From positions 8,707,278 through 8,771,277 of the forward strand of contig CAIIXF020000008.1 in assembly GCA_903813345.2 (NCBI GenBank): a DNA stretch of 64,000 nucleotides. The letters run 5' to 3'. The notes under the pieces are model-generated. The model did not search any database. It saw only the letters and a list, made by a program, of their open reading frames with translations, and had not been told where the DNA came from. Source of the DNA: Owenia fusiformis. Taxonomy: Eukaryota > Annelida > Polychaeta > Sabellida > Oweniidae. The position numbers were made by a program, and so were the translations under genes. This document shows, in pieces, positions 46,501 through 57,800 of this stretch (position 1 is its first letter; each line of letters begins with the position of its first letter).

Positions 46501-49500
46501 CAACTAACTCATCCTATCGGTAAGTGCGGGACGTCGACTATAATCGACTTTTATACACGTACTACGCTAATAAGTTTTTCGTTGCATTTATAGATGTCAG
46601 GCTATGTCTAACCTTGTGGATTATGTTTGTACAGGACGAAAAAGAGGAGGGAAAGCCCCAGAGTTTCAAGATGACAGACATAATTACCTCTCTTGCTTAC
46701 CACCTTCGTTCGTTCGAATTTTCATCGGCTAGTTATCAAATACTACACTTCGATGGGATGTTATAATTGATATAGGCAAATTCCGTACACCTTTCTTTAT
46801 CTTGATGTGAAATGAGAAGATATGATATTGGTTAACACGCCAGAAATGAACATAATATTATTCGAAGCGTATTTTGAAAATTTTGAAACCGCCATTGATG
46901 ACGTCATTTGTTTGTCGACTTTTGACCAATCAGCGACCGTGTCATCTCAATACAGATTTACATTATAAGCGTATGTCATCTTTGAACCCTGGTGTTTCTC
47001 CCCCTCTGAGGACGAAACATAAATGTAACAGGAAGTTAATGATATTTCGTCACTTTTTCATAGAATAAACCAATGTTTTTTCTAATATTATTTGAAATAA
47101 AGAAAAGGGGATTAAAAATGGCTACTGTTAGAGCTCGAACTCTCATATGTATTAGGGCTACTGAGGACAATTTTGATCAAATATTCAATGATTTGGACAG
47201 TAAAAACGATACTTGATAAAACGAGGTAAAAATTATCAGTGTTATGATTTAATTTGGATTTTTGGATGGTATTATTTTATTTTTATTATCACATAGAATA
47301 TTATTTAATTTTATTCAATTTTTCTCATTGATATCATGATCAATGATGTAATTGCTAATCTATACACTAGAATTTGTTTGTTATGATGGTTTGAAATGTT
47401 AGAACAATATATTGACAGCATGTACTGAAAATTTCATCAACATCTGATTGCTAGATAAAAAGTTATGACTGTTTGAATAAAATCGGTCAAAAGTAGATAA
47501 TTTTCAGGAAATTAATTACCGACCTTAGCAATGTAGCAAATTTGCTAATTACCAGTCGAAAGAGTTAAATACTATGAGGTTATATAATGGTTCTTTCTGT
47601 ATATCGTGTTTATACTCGAGTGAGTATATGGTATATTCACAAGTGAGCGTAGCGAACAAGTAAATATATTATATGCTCACGAGAGTATAAAATACACAAT
47701 ATACAGAATGAACCATTATATAATCTTATTATGCCACTCTAAGTTCAATTACAGTTGATTTGAACACAATCATAACAATTAATAACAAGGCACAGGACGT
47801 GAACGAGATCACACCATCAAATAGGCAGACACTATGAACCAGGAAAACTGTTCTCCTATTATGTTAACAAATTTCAAGAACAAGAAAACAAGATGGCCGC
47901 CCAAAAGTTAATCAGCTCTAGTACTTGATATCCTCTATCATTTGTGTAAATTTGAAGGAAATCCGATGAGCGCTTTTCCTGAAATGGCGATGACAAGATT
48001 TTTCGAAAAACCTTCAAAATGGCCACCAGAAAACAAGATGGCCGCCAAAAAGTTAATCAGCTCTAGTACTAGATATCCTCTATCTTGTGTGTAAATTTGA
48101 AGGAAATCCGATGAGCGGATTTTCTAAAATGGCGATGACAAGATTTTTCGAAAAAATCTTCAAAAAGGCTGCCAGAAAACAAGATGGCCGCCCAAAAGTT
48201 AATCAGCTCTAGTACTTGATATCCTCTATCATTTGTGTAAATTTGAAGGAAATCCGATGAGCGCTTTTCCTGAAATGGCGATGACAAGATTTTTCGAAAA
48301 ACCTTCAAAATGGCCACCAGAAAACAAGATGGCCGCCAAAAAGTTAATCAGCTCTAGTACTAGATATCCTCTATCATGTGTGTAAATTTGATCAAAAAGG
48401 CTGCCAGAAAACAAGATGGCCGCCCAAAAGTTAATCAGCTCTAGTACTTGATATCCTCTATCATTTGTGTAAATTTGAAGGAAATCTGATGAGCGGTTTT
48501 CCTGAAATGGCGATGACAAGATTTTTCGAAAAAATCTTCAAAAAGGCTGCCAGAAAACAAGATGGCCGCCAAAAAGTTAATCAGCTCTAGTACTTGATAT
48601 CCTCTATCATTTGTGTAAATTTGAAGGAAATCCGATGAGCGGTTTTCCTGAAATGGCGATGACAAGATTTTTCGAAAAACCTTCAAAATGGCTACCAGAA
48701 AACAAGATGGCCACCCAAAAGTTAATCAGCTCTACTACTTGATATCCTCTATCATTTGTGTAAATTTGAAGGAAATCTGATGAGCGGATTTTCTGAAATG
48801 GCGATGACAAGATTTTTCGAAAAATCTTCAAAATGGCTGCCAGAAAACAAGATGGTCACCCAAAAGTTAATCAGCTCTAGTACTTGATATCCTCTATCAT
48901 TTGTGTAAATTTGAAGGAAATCCGATGAGCGGTTTTCCTGAAATGGCGATGACAAGATTTTTCGAAAAACCTTCAAAATGGCCGCCAGAAAACAAGATGG
49001 CCACCCAAAAGTTAATCAGCTCTAGTACTTCATATGCTCTATCATCTCTGCGAATTTGGAGAAAATCTGATGAGCAGTTTTCCTTAAACGGCGATGACAA
49101 AAAGCGGGACGATCACGATCACGACCACGATCACGACCACGATCACGACCACGATCACGACCAGTATGACGACTATATCCCACCGATGGTGTGATAAAAA
49201 CCATAAAAATATCCCATAGCCAACTCAATAATACTGATGTTGATCTCGAACCATTTATGACGTGGCTTGATTCTAGCAAATCATGCCGGAACCATTTATG
49301 GCGTCACTTGATTCTAGGAAATCATGAAAGTTTTATTTTTATTCATTAGTTCCCAGAATGCACTTCTACAGTGGTATACGCTGGAGTGTATACGGAGGAG
49401 TTGCATACGATGACGATATACCACTCTCCACTGTATATCATTGTTATAGACCCATGTTATACAACTGTAATTGGACTTAGAGTGGTATAATGATATATAC

Positions 49501-50523
49501 AAGTAGTTCATCTACTGAAGATGATTACTTAGAAATGAAGCTTGATTTGTATACAAAATAAGTAAACGCCCATGGGCCTATTCGCGAGAAACTCCAGTGT
49601 ATATGTAGTTATCAGACATTGCTTAGATCCAAATACATAGCTGAGAAATGTTTGTTGTATTAAACTAAACTGTTGATTAATAATTATTTACATGTATTTA
49701 TCCATCCTTGCATTCAGAGGTCTTCAGAAACTGGTGATGCGTAATATGGGATATGCCTTCGGGGAGCTTTATCGAGGCTTCATGTTTAGTGCAACAGTGA
49801 AGGCATCTCAGAGATTTGTTCCAGACATAAGAGTAGAACATGTCACAAGGTAAAAATCATTTTCATTTTTGTGTGATGGCGGTAGTCATCTGGCGTCTGT
49901 AACAAATGGCAGGTGGTAACATTTTGCATATTAATGCCTTGTTTCTAACTATCAAATACAGCTTTTGAATCATGAGATCATGGAATAAGAAAGAACTTAT
50001 CTTGATTTACTTAGATATGATTTTATCCACTCATGGATATGGATATCTACATGAGTATAGTTCATATCATGAGTAAATCATAGGGTATTTAAATAAAATA
50101 GGGACCTAAACATTATTTTGTAGCAGCATTAAATATAAATTTTAAATACTGTACATCTTTTTTGAAAGACCAATGTCCAAAACCTTGCCAGACAGATGCA
50201 AGCACACCCACCACCACAGGAGGATGATAATATAGCAATAAAAAAATCCAATGCGAGTTTGAAATGAAAAGTAATTCCAAATATTCATCTTCAACAAAAC
50301 CTCACGTTTGTATAAATTGTATTACAGAGGTCCCTCAGGTGTGAGAGCCCAGGCCTTAGACAGAGATGGAGGTCTGGTGGATGACTTTGTGTTTGATAGT
50401 GGGGAGGGGGAACTTGGCAGTAGGATGTTACACGTGAGGAACTCTCCTTCTCCCGCTGCAACAGCCTCTCTTGCCATTGGAGAGATGATAGCTCAGGAAG
50501 TGAAAAATAAATTTTTGGTATGA
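43506..50523 (+). CDS. L2HGDH: L-2-hydroxyglutarate dehydrogenase, mitochondrial
   Basis: FAD-dependent enzyme that oxidises L-2-hydroxyglutarate to 2-oxoglutarate in mitochondria, a metabolite-repair step. Coding exons: 43506-43627, 44353-44492, 44720-44871, 45142-45273, 45500-45679, 45890-46057, 46313-46470, 49718-49849 and 50328-50523. These give 459 residues, close to the human length (about 463). Exon 1 starts [18 protein letters not shown], a basic and hydrophobic probable mitochondrial signal; it was chosen because its donor phase fits exon 2 and the ATG context is good. Seen: the FAD-binding [52 protein letters not shown] and [14 protein letters not shown] followed by [20 protein letters not shown]. 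The only damage near it is insertions in introns 1 and 7. Confidence 0.95.
43893..44275 (+). mobile_element. tRNA-derived SINE in L2HGDH intron 1
   Basis: A tRNA-like head has a box A-like TTGGCTCTATGGTGTTGTGG (about 43895) and a clean box B GGTTCAATCC (43948-43957). An unrelated body follows, and the 3' end is seven GAT repeats (44255-44275). This is the usual layout of a tRNA-derived SINE; the exact ends are uncertain. Confidence 0.65.
45849..45930 (+). repeat. 41-bp tandem duplication across an L2HGDH splice acceptor
   Basis: AACCAGAAAATACCATGTAA at 45849 is a near copy of the exon start AACCAGGAAATACAGTGTAA at 45890. The last 41 bases of the intron are therefore a duplicate of the start of the exon, with the acceptor TTTCAG formed at the junction. 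Confidence 0.75.
46483..47564. mobile_element. piggyBac-like non-autonomous element
   Basis: Inverted ends CTCTTTTGACCGG and CTCTTTCGACTGG are flanked by TTAA on both sides (46479-46482 and 47565-47568), the piggyBac target. No transposase was recognised in its 1082 bp. The insertion begins 12 bases after the end of L2HGDH exon 7. Confidence 0.75.
47577..47728. repeat. Imperfect palindrome in L2HGDH intron 7
   Basis: TTATATAATGGTTCTTTCTG near the left end is matched inverted by CAGAATGAACCATTATATAA near the right end. The middle holds ACTCGAGTGAGTATA-like words, also inverted. It directly abuts the TIR element that begins at 47729. Confidence 0.65.
47729..49490. mobile_element. TIR element carrying a 145-bp minisatellite
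   Basis: The 29-bp ends (left TTATGCCACTCTAAG through CAATTACAGTTG, right the inverted match at 49462-49490) agree at about 27 positions. The inside is an array of about eight 145-bp units (about 47885-49100) containing AACAAGATGGCCGCC and CCTGAAATGGCGATGACAAG, one unit truncated near 48390. A GATCACGACCAC microsatellite follows (about 49109-49162). No transposase. It could be a transposon that acquired a satellite. Confidence 0.65.
49890..49945 (+). repeat. Dispersed repeat, second copy (L2HGDH intron 8)
   Basis: CTGTAACAAATGGCAGGTGG followed by TAACATTTTGCATATTAATG; see the copy at 9590. Confidence 0.6.
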
Positions 50524-51888
50524 GAATGGATAATTGCAATAGCTATATCAACAGGAGCTTTAGAATGTCTCAAAATAATTCAGTGCTGGCCTTATTTGGT
50601 CATAATTGACTTAGGTATTATTATATTTGCTCAACAATCAATGACTGATGATTAAAAAATCAATGAAATTGGAATAGGCGTATATGGCAGTGGATAGACT
50701 TGATTGAACTTGGTTATTCAAAATGATTCAGAAATGCATCTTTGGCACAATAGTTAATAATGCCTGATAGTGTTCATAATATAGGTGCTCTCAATGTATT
50801 AATGAATTGTACATATTGTATACTACAATGCATAGTACTGAAATACTCAGAACCAATGACTGTGATAATAAGTTCCTATATATGTCTGTATATTAGACAT
50901 AGGATGGATGAAACAATGTACCTTGCTTGGTTTCTTAAATGATATTAATTTTAATCTTCATAAGATTGTGTGCCATGTTCCCGACATTGAATGGATAGAA
51001 TCCATGTAATATGAGTATATATGAGGGAATGTAACAACTGCTGCAATAATAATTTAAATGCACACTTTGTTCCACTGGTAAGTTTGCCAGTTTGTTGAAT
51101 TTTAGTTTTGCATCAATTCTTTAGTGTACTTCACTCCCCCTTTTCACACTTATGTGAAAATAGATAGGAGGGATGGGTCACAAGATACTTGATGCAACTT
51201 TTATATTTTTTTTGTTATTTAGACTAGGTGTTCTATACTCGAGCACAATATTGCAGTATATAAATAATAAATTAATAATTTCAATAATGATTTACAAATT
51301 CATGTGTTTGTGTATTTTTATTCGTTTTAAAATAATGATCCATGTTTGTACATAGTAATAAAATGACATATCTATGGTACAACATTCTACAAGTCATAAA
51401 ATATCTACAAATTGAATTGATCGAACTGTTGATAAATTCTGAATGGTTGGGTACTGGGTGACATTGAGATCAATTGCAAGTACAGAGTACATGAGTTGAC
51501 AAAAATAAACCTCTTGAAAGAGAAATGAGTTGACATATTTGGAATAGTCTGGACACCAGTCAAATCCTATCTAGTTAGGTTCATTTTATCACCATCTATC
51601 ACATAAATCCCTTGTATCCAACATAGGTGCCTCATCCAAGGGAGACAACCTCTAAACTATGTCCATATATTAAGTCACACTGTTTCAAGTTATTCACCAC
51701 GTGAGTGATTCCATGATCTGAGATAAGTTTATTACGGATAATCCAAGTATCAGATGGTTTAAAGTACATGTATGTCCATATAAAGTCATGATCTGAGATG
51801 TGTATGTCCATATATGGTGTGGTATTATGTACAATATGATGTCACTGTAATATACACCTCTCCCTCTATTGTTCTGTCCCACAGTTTT
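50524..51888. other. Convergent 3' region of L2HGDH and eIF4A3
   Basis: No exon was found. AATAAA words for the + strand occur near 51267 and 51357. A - strand AATAAA at 51728-51733 would give eIF4A3 a 3' UTR of about 160 bases. Confidence 0.5.
51728..51733 (-). terminator. Candidate eIF4A3 polyadenylation signal
   Basis: AATAAA on the - strand about 155 bases beyond the eIF4A3 stop codon. Confidence 0.45.
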
Positions 51889-54800
51889 CTATATCAAGTC
51901 AGCAACTGGAAAAAAATAAACATAAATTTCAATTCTGTATGACAGTTCAAAAATGCTTTTTCATTCAAACTGAAGAACATTTAAATAGACATTTTGCATA
52001 ACAGTGCAGAGCAAATCACTGGATTGAACTTTCAAACTTGTCTAAACTGAAACCCACTGTGACCAGCTAAATGTATGGAACATGGGAGTTTTTTTTTTCA
52101 TGTTATCGCTTTATTTCAAATAATAACATACATATACACAGTCAGTTGATTGCCAAAGTTTTACAACATTAGCGGCATGGGAGTCAATGGGAGAATAAAA
52201 ATGGAACTGAAAATAGATGTTCACATTGATAGTTGTTTGGATCTTGCTACATGTTATAATATACTCTACTCACCATTCATAGGCATTTCATCTATCTGTG
52301 TGGAGTAGTACTGTTCAATATCCCTCAAGATCCTGATGTCATCATTCTTTACAAAGTTGATTGCTACACCCTTACGTCCAAACCGACCCGATCGACCGAT
52401 TCTGAAAACAAAGTAAAACCAACATGAGCTAGTATTAAGTTTGGATCAAAGTACATAACTACCAGACCAATCCTGGAGCAAGTTAGTTCAAACTGGATTA
52501 ACTGATCTATACAGCGGGAAAATAACGTGGCAAATTTGATGAGTAAGTCTGCAATGAGACACTCTTCAGTTGATGTGGCACAATATCAACAGATATTCTG
52601 TATTCTTATGGTCTTATCATATCATTTATATACTACACATTTTCACCATCATAACAGATTTAAACATACACAAAACAAATATCATTTTAACAATAATTCT
52701 GAAGCTAAATCATCTTTACCTGTGGATGTACAATTCTCTGTTGTTTGGTAGATCATAGTTAATGACCAGAGACACCTGTTGTACATCTAGTCCTCTGGCC
52801 CACACATCTGTTGTGATCAACACACGACTGAAATACAAAATGTACATACATGTGTATGTATAATTCTTGCACATATTTAAAGATTCCGAATTACATTAAA
52901 GTATACTGTATATTTCCATTGCTGTTTTTTGTTTATTGAGAGCAGCAGTGCAAGTGTTTAAAGGAGTTGCCATGGAAGTAGGCAATTTTCTCTAGTTGTT
53001 TTACCAAAATTGGATGTTGTTTTGAGGAATTTTGCTACTGTTTCCATGACAAAACTTTTATTTCCCTTCCAATAATTTTGGCAGTTGTTTTCACTAATGT
53101 TGACTGTTGAGTAAAATTCTAGGTATATGCTGTTCTACAAGTATGAATCTAGCATATGAATTATGCAATTGGTCATTCATATGCAGGAAACCGCAATTTG
53201 AGATTTTCTGTATAAAAACAACTTTAGAGACCCACCTTGCTCCTGATCTGAACTCCTTCATTATGGCTTCTCTCTCCTTCTGTGGCATGTCGCCATGCAT
53301 GGAGGACACAGTGAAGTTTGCTTCCCTCATCTTTTCTGTCAACCAATCAACCTTCATAACAAGAGGGACCATTTTCATTAATCTCAGTTTGGGATGGTGG
53401 CAAAATAGATTTGCAAATGTAAATTAATCTTACTAGGGGGAGGTGGGTAAATGACAATACTGTATAAGTGGTAATTTGCCTATTGCCTAATTTTATCCAA
53501 ATGGGAAGTTTCTTGTCATTAGGACAACTAAAAAATTTGACCATTCTGAAAATTAACCACTTAAATACCACCTATACAGTATTGTTTGGCAAAATATTGA
53601 CCTTTTCTACAAATTTTGTGTGAGGGAGAGACAATCCAATTGAATACAACATTGCTTTAAATAACAATGCAGTAATTTTGCTCTTCCTCATTATCTGTGA
53701 GTAATCTAGAAAATATTCCTCACTAATTGTATTGATATCTTACCTTCCGTTTAGTATTGCAGAAAATGACAGCTTGTGTGATAGTGAGGGTGTCGTACAG
53801 GTCACATAATGTATTGATATCTTACCTTCCGTTTAGTTTTACAGAAAATGACAGCTTGTGTGATAGTGAGGGTGTCATACAGGTCACATAATGTATTGAT
53901 ATCTTACCTTCCATAATGTATTGATATCTTACCTTCCGTTTAGTATTACAGAAAATGACAGCTTGTGTGATAGTGAGTGTGTCATACAGGTCACATAATG
54001 TATTGATATCTTACCTTCCGTTTAGTATTGCAGAAAATGACAGCTTGTGTGATAGTGAGGGTGTCGTACAGGTCACATAATGTATTGATATCTTACCTTC
54101 CGTTAAGTATTACAGAAAATGACAGCTTGTGTGATAGTGAGGGTGTCATACAGGTCACATAATGTATTGATATCTTACCTTCCTTTTAGTATTACAGAAA
54201 ATGACAGCTTGTGTGATAGTGAGGGTGTCATTCAGGTCACATAATGTATTGATATCTTACCTTCCGTTTAGTATTGCAGAAAATGACAGCTTGTGTGATA
54301 GTGAGGGTGTCGTACAGGTCACATAATGTATTGATATCTTACCTTCCGTTTAGTATTGCAGAAAATGACAGCTTGTGTGATAGTAAGGGTGTCGTACAGG
54401 TCACATAATGTATTGATATCTTACCTTCCGTTTAGTATTGCAGAAAATGACAGCTTGTGTGATAGTGAGTGTGTCATACAGGTCACATAATGTGTCAAAC
54501 TTCCACTCTTCACGCTCCACTGCCACAAAGAACTGTTTTATTCCCTCCAGTGTCAACTCATCACTGGAACAAACATTAAAAGTTATAGATATGGTACATT
54601 ATATTTATATACAGTTATCTCCCCATGGTATGCTTTAATACAGGAATTGAAACTTTACATGGGGCTTTTATCAATCTGTTTTCAAGCACCTCATAAACTA
54701 GGGGTTAATTGATTAAATGATTATACATGTACTAATTAATATTGGAAGTATAGTGTCAGTTATGCTCTCAGAAAGACTAATCATGACCTCTCATTGTATG

Positions 54801-57800
54801 TCATCATCATTAGAGCTGAGATTGCTCAAGATTGCTGTTTAAATTGATAAATACATGTACATGTATATCAGTTGAACATATATTTTTGATGGTTTAGAGA
54901 ATGGGTAAAAAAAATTGTGAAAGGAAGCATTAGATGAGAACTAATCAAGATGATATCCCATCACTAATCACAAATCACAAATCTTTACTCTCTCATTCCA
55001 TAACCTAAACTTACCGTTTGACAAGAATTCTGATTGGATCTGTCATAAACTTGCTGGTCATTTCTAGTATCTCATGGGGAAGTGTAGCAGAGATGAGGAC
55101 AACCTGGGTGGCTGGGGGAAGGTACCTGTATACATCATATATCTGCTCTTTGAATCCTTAAATAAAGAATATGCAGATTATTAACACATGGAGACAAGAA
55201 TATGCAGATTATTAGCACATGGAGACAAGAATATACAGATTATTAACACATGTACAGCAAGGAGTGAGTTGTCATCATAAGCTGAAATGATTTATTATAG
55301 ATTTTACTTAGTGGAATGTGAGATGGAAGGTTTTAAATCTAGAGAAATACCATTTTAACTACCAATTTTAAACATTCCAAATGTATTCAGAAATTTTTCT
55401 GAACTTTTATTTCCTTTTAATTGCAGAGGGAAACAACCACTTTATTGCCAAACATGTATGTACACTGAACTATTTCTTACCTTTATTTAACATCTCATCG
55501 GCTTCGTCTAGGACCAACATCTTTATGGAACGTGTTCTTAAGTTACGTCTCTTGATCATATCTACAAATAGCAAAATATTGCTGAGGCTATATGAGATAC
55601 AGAAGAATTTCGAGGTGGATCTGAGATGAGAGTGGGAGGGGTCTAAAGCTCCTGTCAGAAAGACTAATCATGACCTCTCATTGTATATCAAGGGTCAGAG
55701 TGTTATCATCATTAGAGCTGGAACTATGTGCCAACATTCGTTGTTGCCATATCATTTATTTACATTTATTAGTACTGTAATAGTACATTGTTTTGTTTCT
55801 ATTTTATAAGGTATGAACTTTTCATGTCAACCCATTCAGTATATTTTCAAAATATTTATTTAATAGAAAAACTCACCAAATACTCTTCCAGGAGTACCAG
55901 AGACCACATGTTGGCCATAGTCCAGCTTGCGGATATCTTCACCAACGTTGGTGCCACCTATACAACAGTGGCACTGTACACTCATATAGTCGCCTAAAGC
56001 AAGGACAACCTGAAAATATGAGCAGGGCAATTAAATAAACAGAATTCAAATATAATATACAGTATATTGAGGTTATACATGATGGATAATATGCCTGAGT
56101 TCTGTCAATATAGGCCAGACCTACAGAGGCCTTGATATGGGCCAGAAAGAATGAATATTTCACTTCATAGTTACATAACTAATGTTTTATACTTTTCTTT
56201 CTATAGCAACTTTGTATAAATGACATCACACATCGGTGTCTGATTAGAATTTGGTAGAAATGAAACATGATGTCATCATGTTGTCAGGGTAATAAATGGG
56301 TTTGTATAGCTCACCTGCTTTTCTAAAGTATGGTAGGTATGTAATACATACATGACATCTGTATTTGAAATTCTGAACTTGGTGAAGTAAATTTGCTTTG
56401 ACAAAAGTCTTATACTATAAAAGTTAGTGAATGATTTGAAGTGCCAATACAGGATATTGAGGGCAGAATATATCCTGTATTGCACTTCAAATCATTCTAT
56501 AACATTTTTATCGTGTGATCTTAGGCCAATATATTTTACTTGGGAAATAATCCCTTGGAAATATTCTGTATTCTCTGTATTGCTACTGAGATTGACCCCT
56601 CCGTATCAATATTTTCTGTATTGCTACGGAGATGATCAATGAGGGCAATCTCAGTAGCAATACAGATTAGTACAGCACAAGAACTGACCAACCAGAGGGC
56701 TTCACTTATTTTGTAAATTGTAATTTGTCACTCTCAGAAAGACTAATCGTGACCTCTCATGATTTATCAAGGGTCAGGGTGTCATCATCATTTGAGCATC
56801 ATTTGAGTTGTTCAGAAAAGCACATACAATACCCTTACCTTTTGTATCTGTCCTGCCAATTCTCGTGTGGGGGAGAGAACAAGGGCTTGTGTTTCCCGCA
56901 CCTGGGTGTCTAAAGCCTGGAGTATGGAGATTGAGAATGTGGCTGTTTTACCCGTACCAGACTGGGCCCTATAAAGACACAGTATAAAGTATTAACAATA
57001 ATTCTTTAAACCTCACCCATCCAAAATCATGTATAAATCTATATATAATTTATTATGCAAATAAATACAATTAGCCTATGAATTTCCAGAGAGGGCCTTG
57101 ATATGAAGGGACTATTTCCTCTCTTAAAATCATCCAAGAACATGATATTACAGACAAATGTACTGAACTTACTGTGCTATAACATCCCTGCCTTTGCATA
57201 TAGGTTTACAAATGTACTGAACTTACTGTGCTATAACATCCCTGCCTTTGCATATAGGTTTACAAATGTACTGAACTTACTGTGCTATAACATCCCTGCC
57301 TTTGCATATAGGTTTACAAATGCACTGAACTTACTGTGCTATAACATCCCTGCCTTTGCATATAGGTTTGATGGCTCTCTGTTGGATTGCTGAAGGTTTC
57401 TCAAATCCTGAAATCACAACATGGTAAATTCTACATCCAGTGATAAATAAATTTAAGGAACAAGAAATAAGACAGGGAGATTAGTGCAGATCAATTGAAA
57501 AACATTTTGTTCAAGTCTTTTATGGAAAAGTCGCTCAAACCCATCGGACACCCCTGGCACATGACCATTGTGATCCTGGTCTTGTAAATGATCCATGGGA
57601 GTAGTAGGGCAAAGGAGTGTAACGCCGACACCATTATGTGGTAACTTCGACATGTGGGGTAACTTCGCAACCTTGTTGTTTATTTGCTTTAATTTCCGAT
57701 CAAGAGGGGAGCTTCTCTCGCATGGATCGAGATATTGCGAGATTTTATTTTTTCCAGAAATCAAACATGGAGGAAAACGGAAATTCTACTTCTAATAAGT

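Noticed and set aside
48069-49100. Series of - strand frames of about 75 codons ([20 protein letters not shown] type)
   Set aside because: They are shadows of the 145-bp satellite. They have no splice signals and recur once per repeat unit.
47885-49162. CRISPR-like array from regularly spaced repeats
   Set aside because: The units are contiguous tandem repeats without unique spacers, in an animal gene intron.
57103-57393. + strand frame with four [18 protein letters not shown] repeats
   Set aside because: It is the antisense of the 54-bp eIF4A3 exon 2 donor array.
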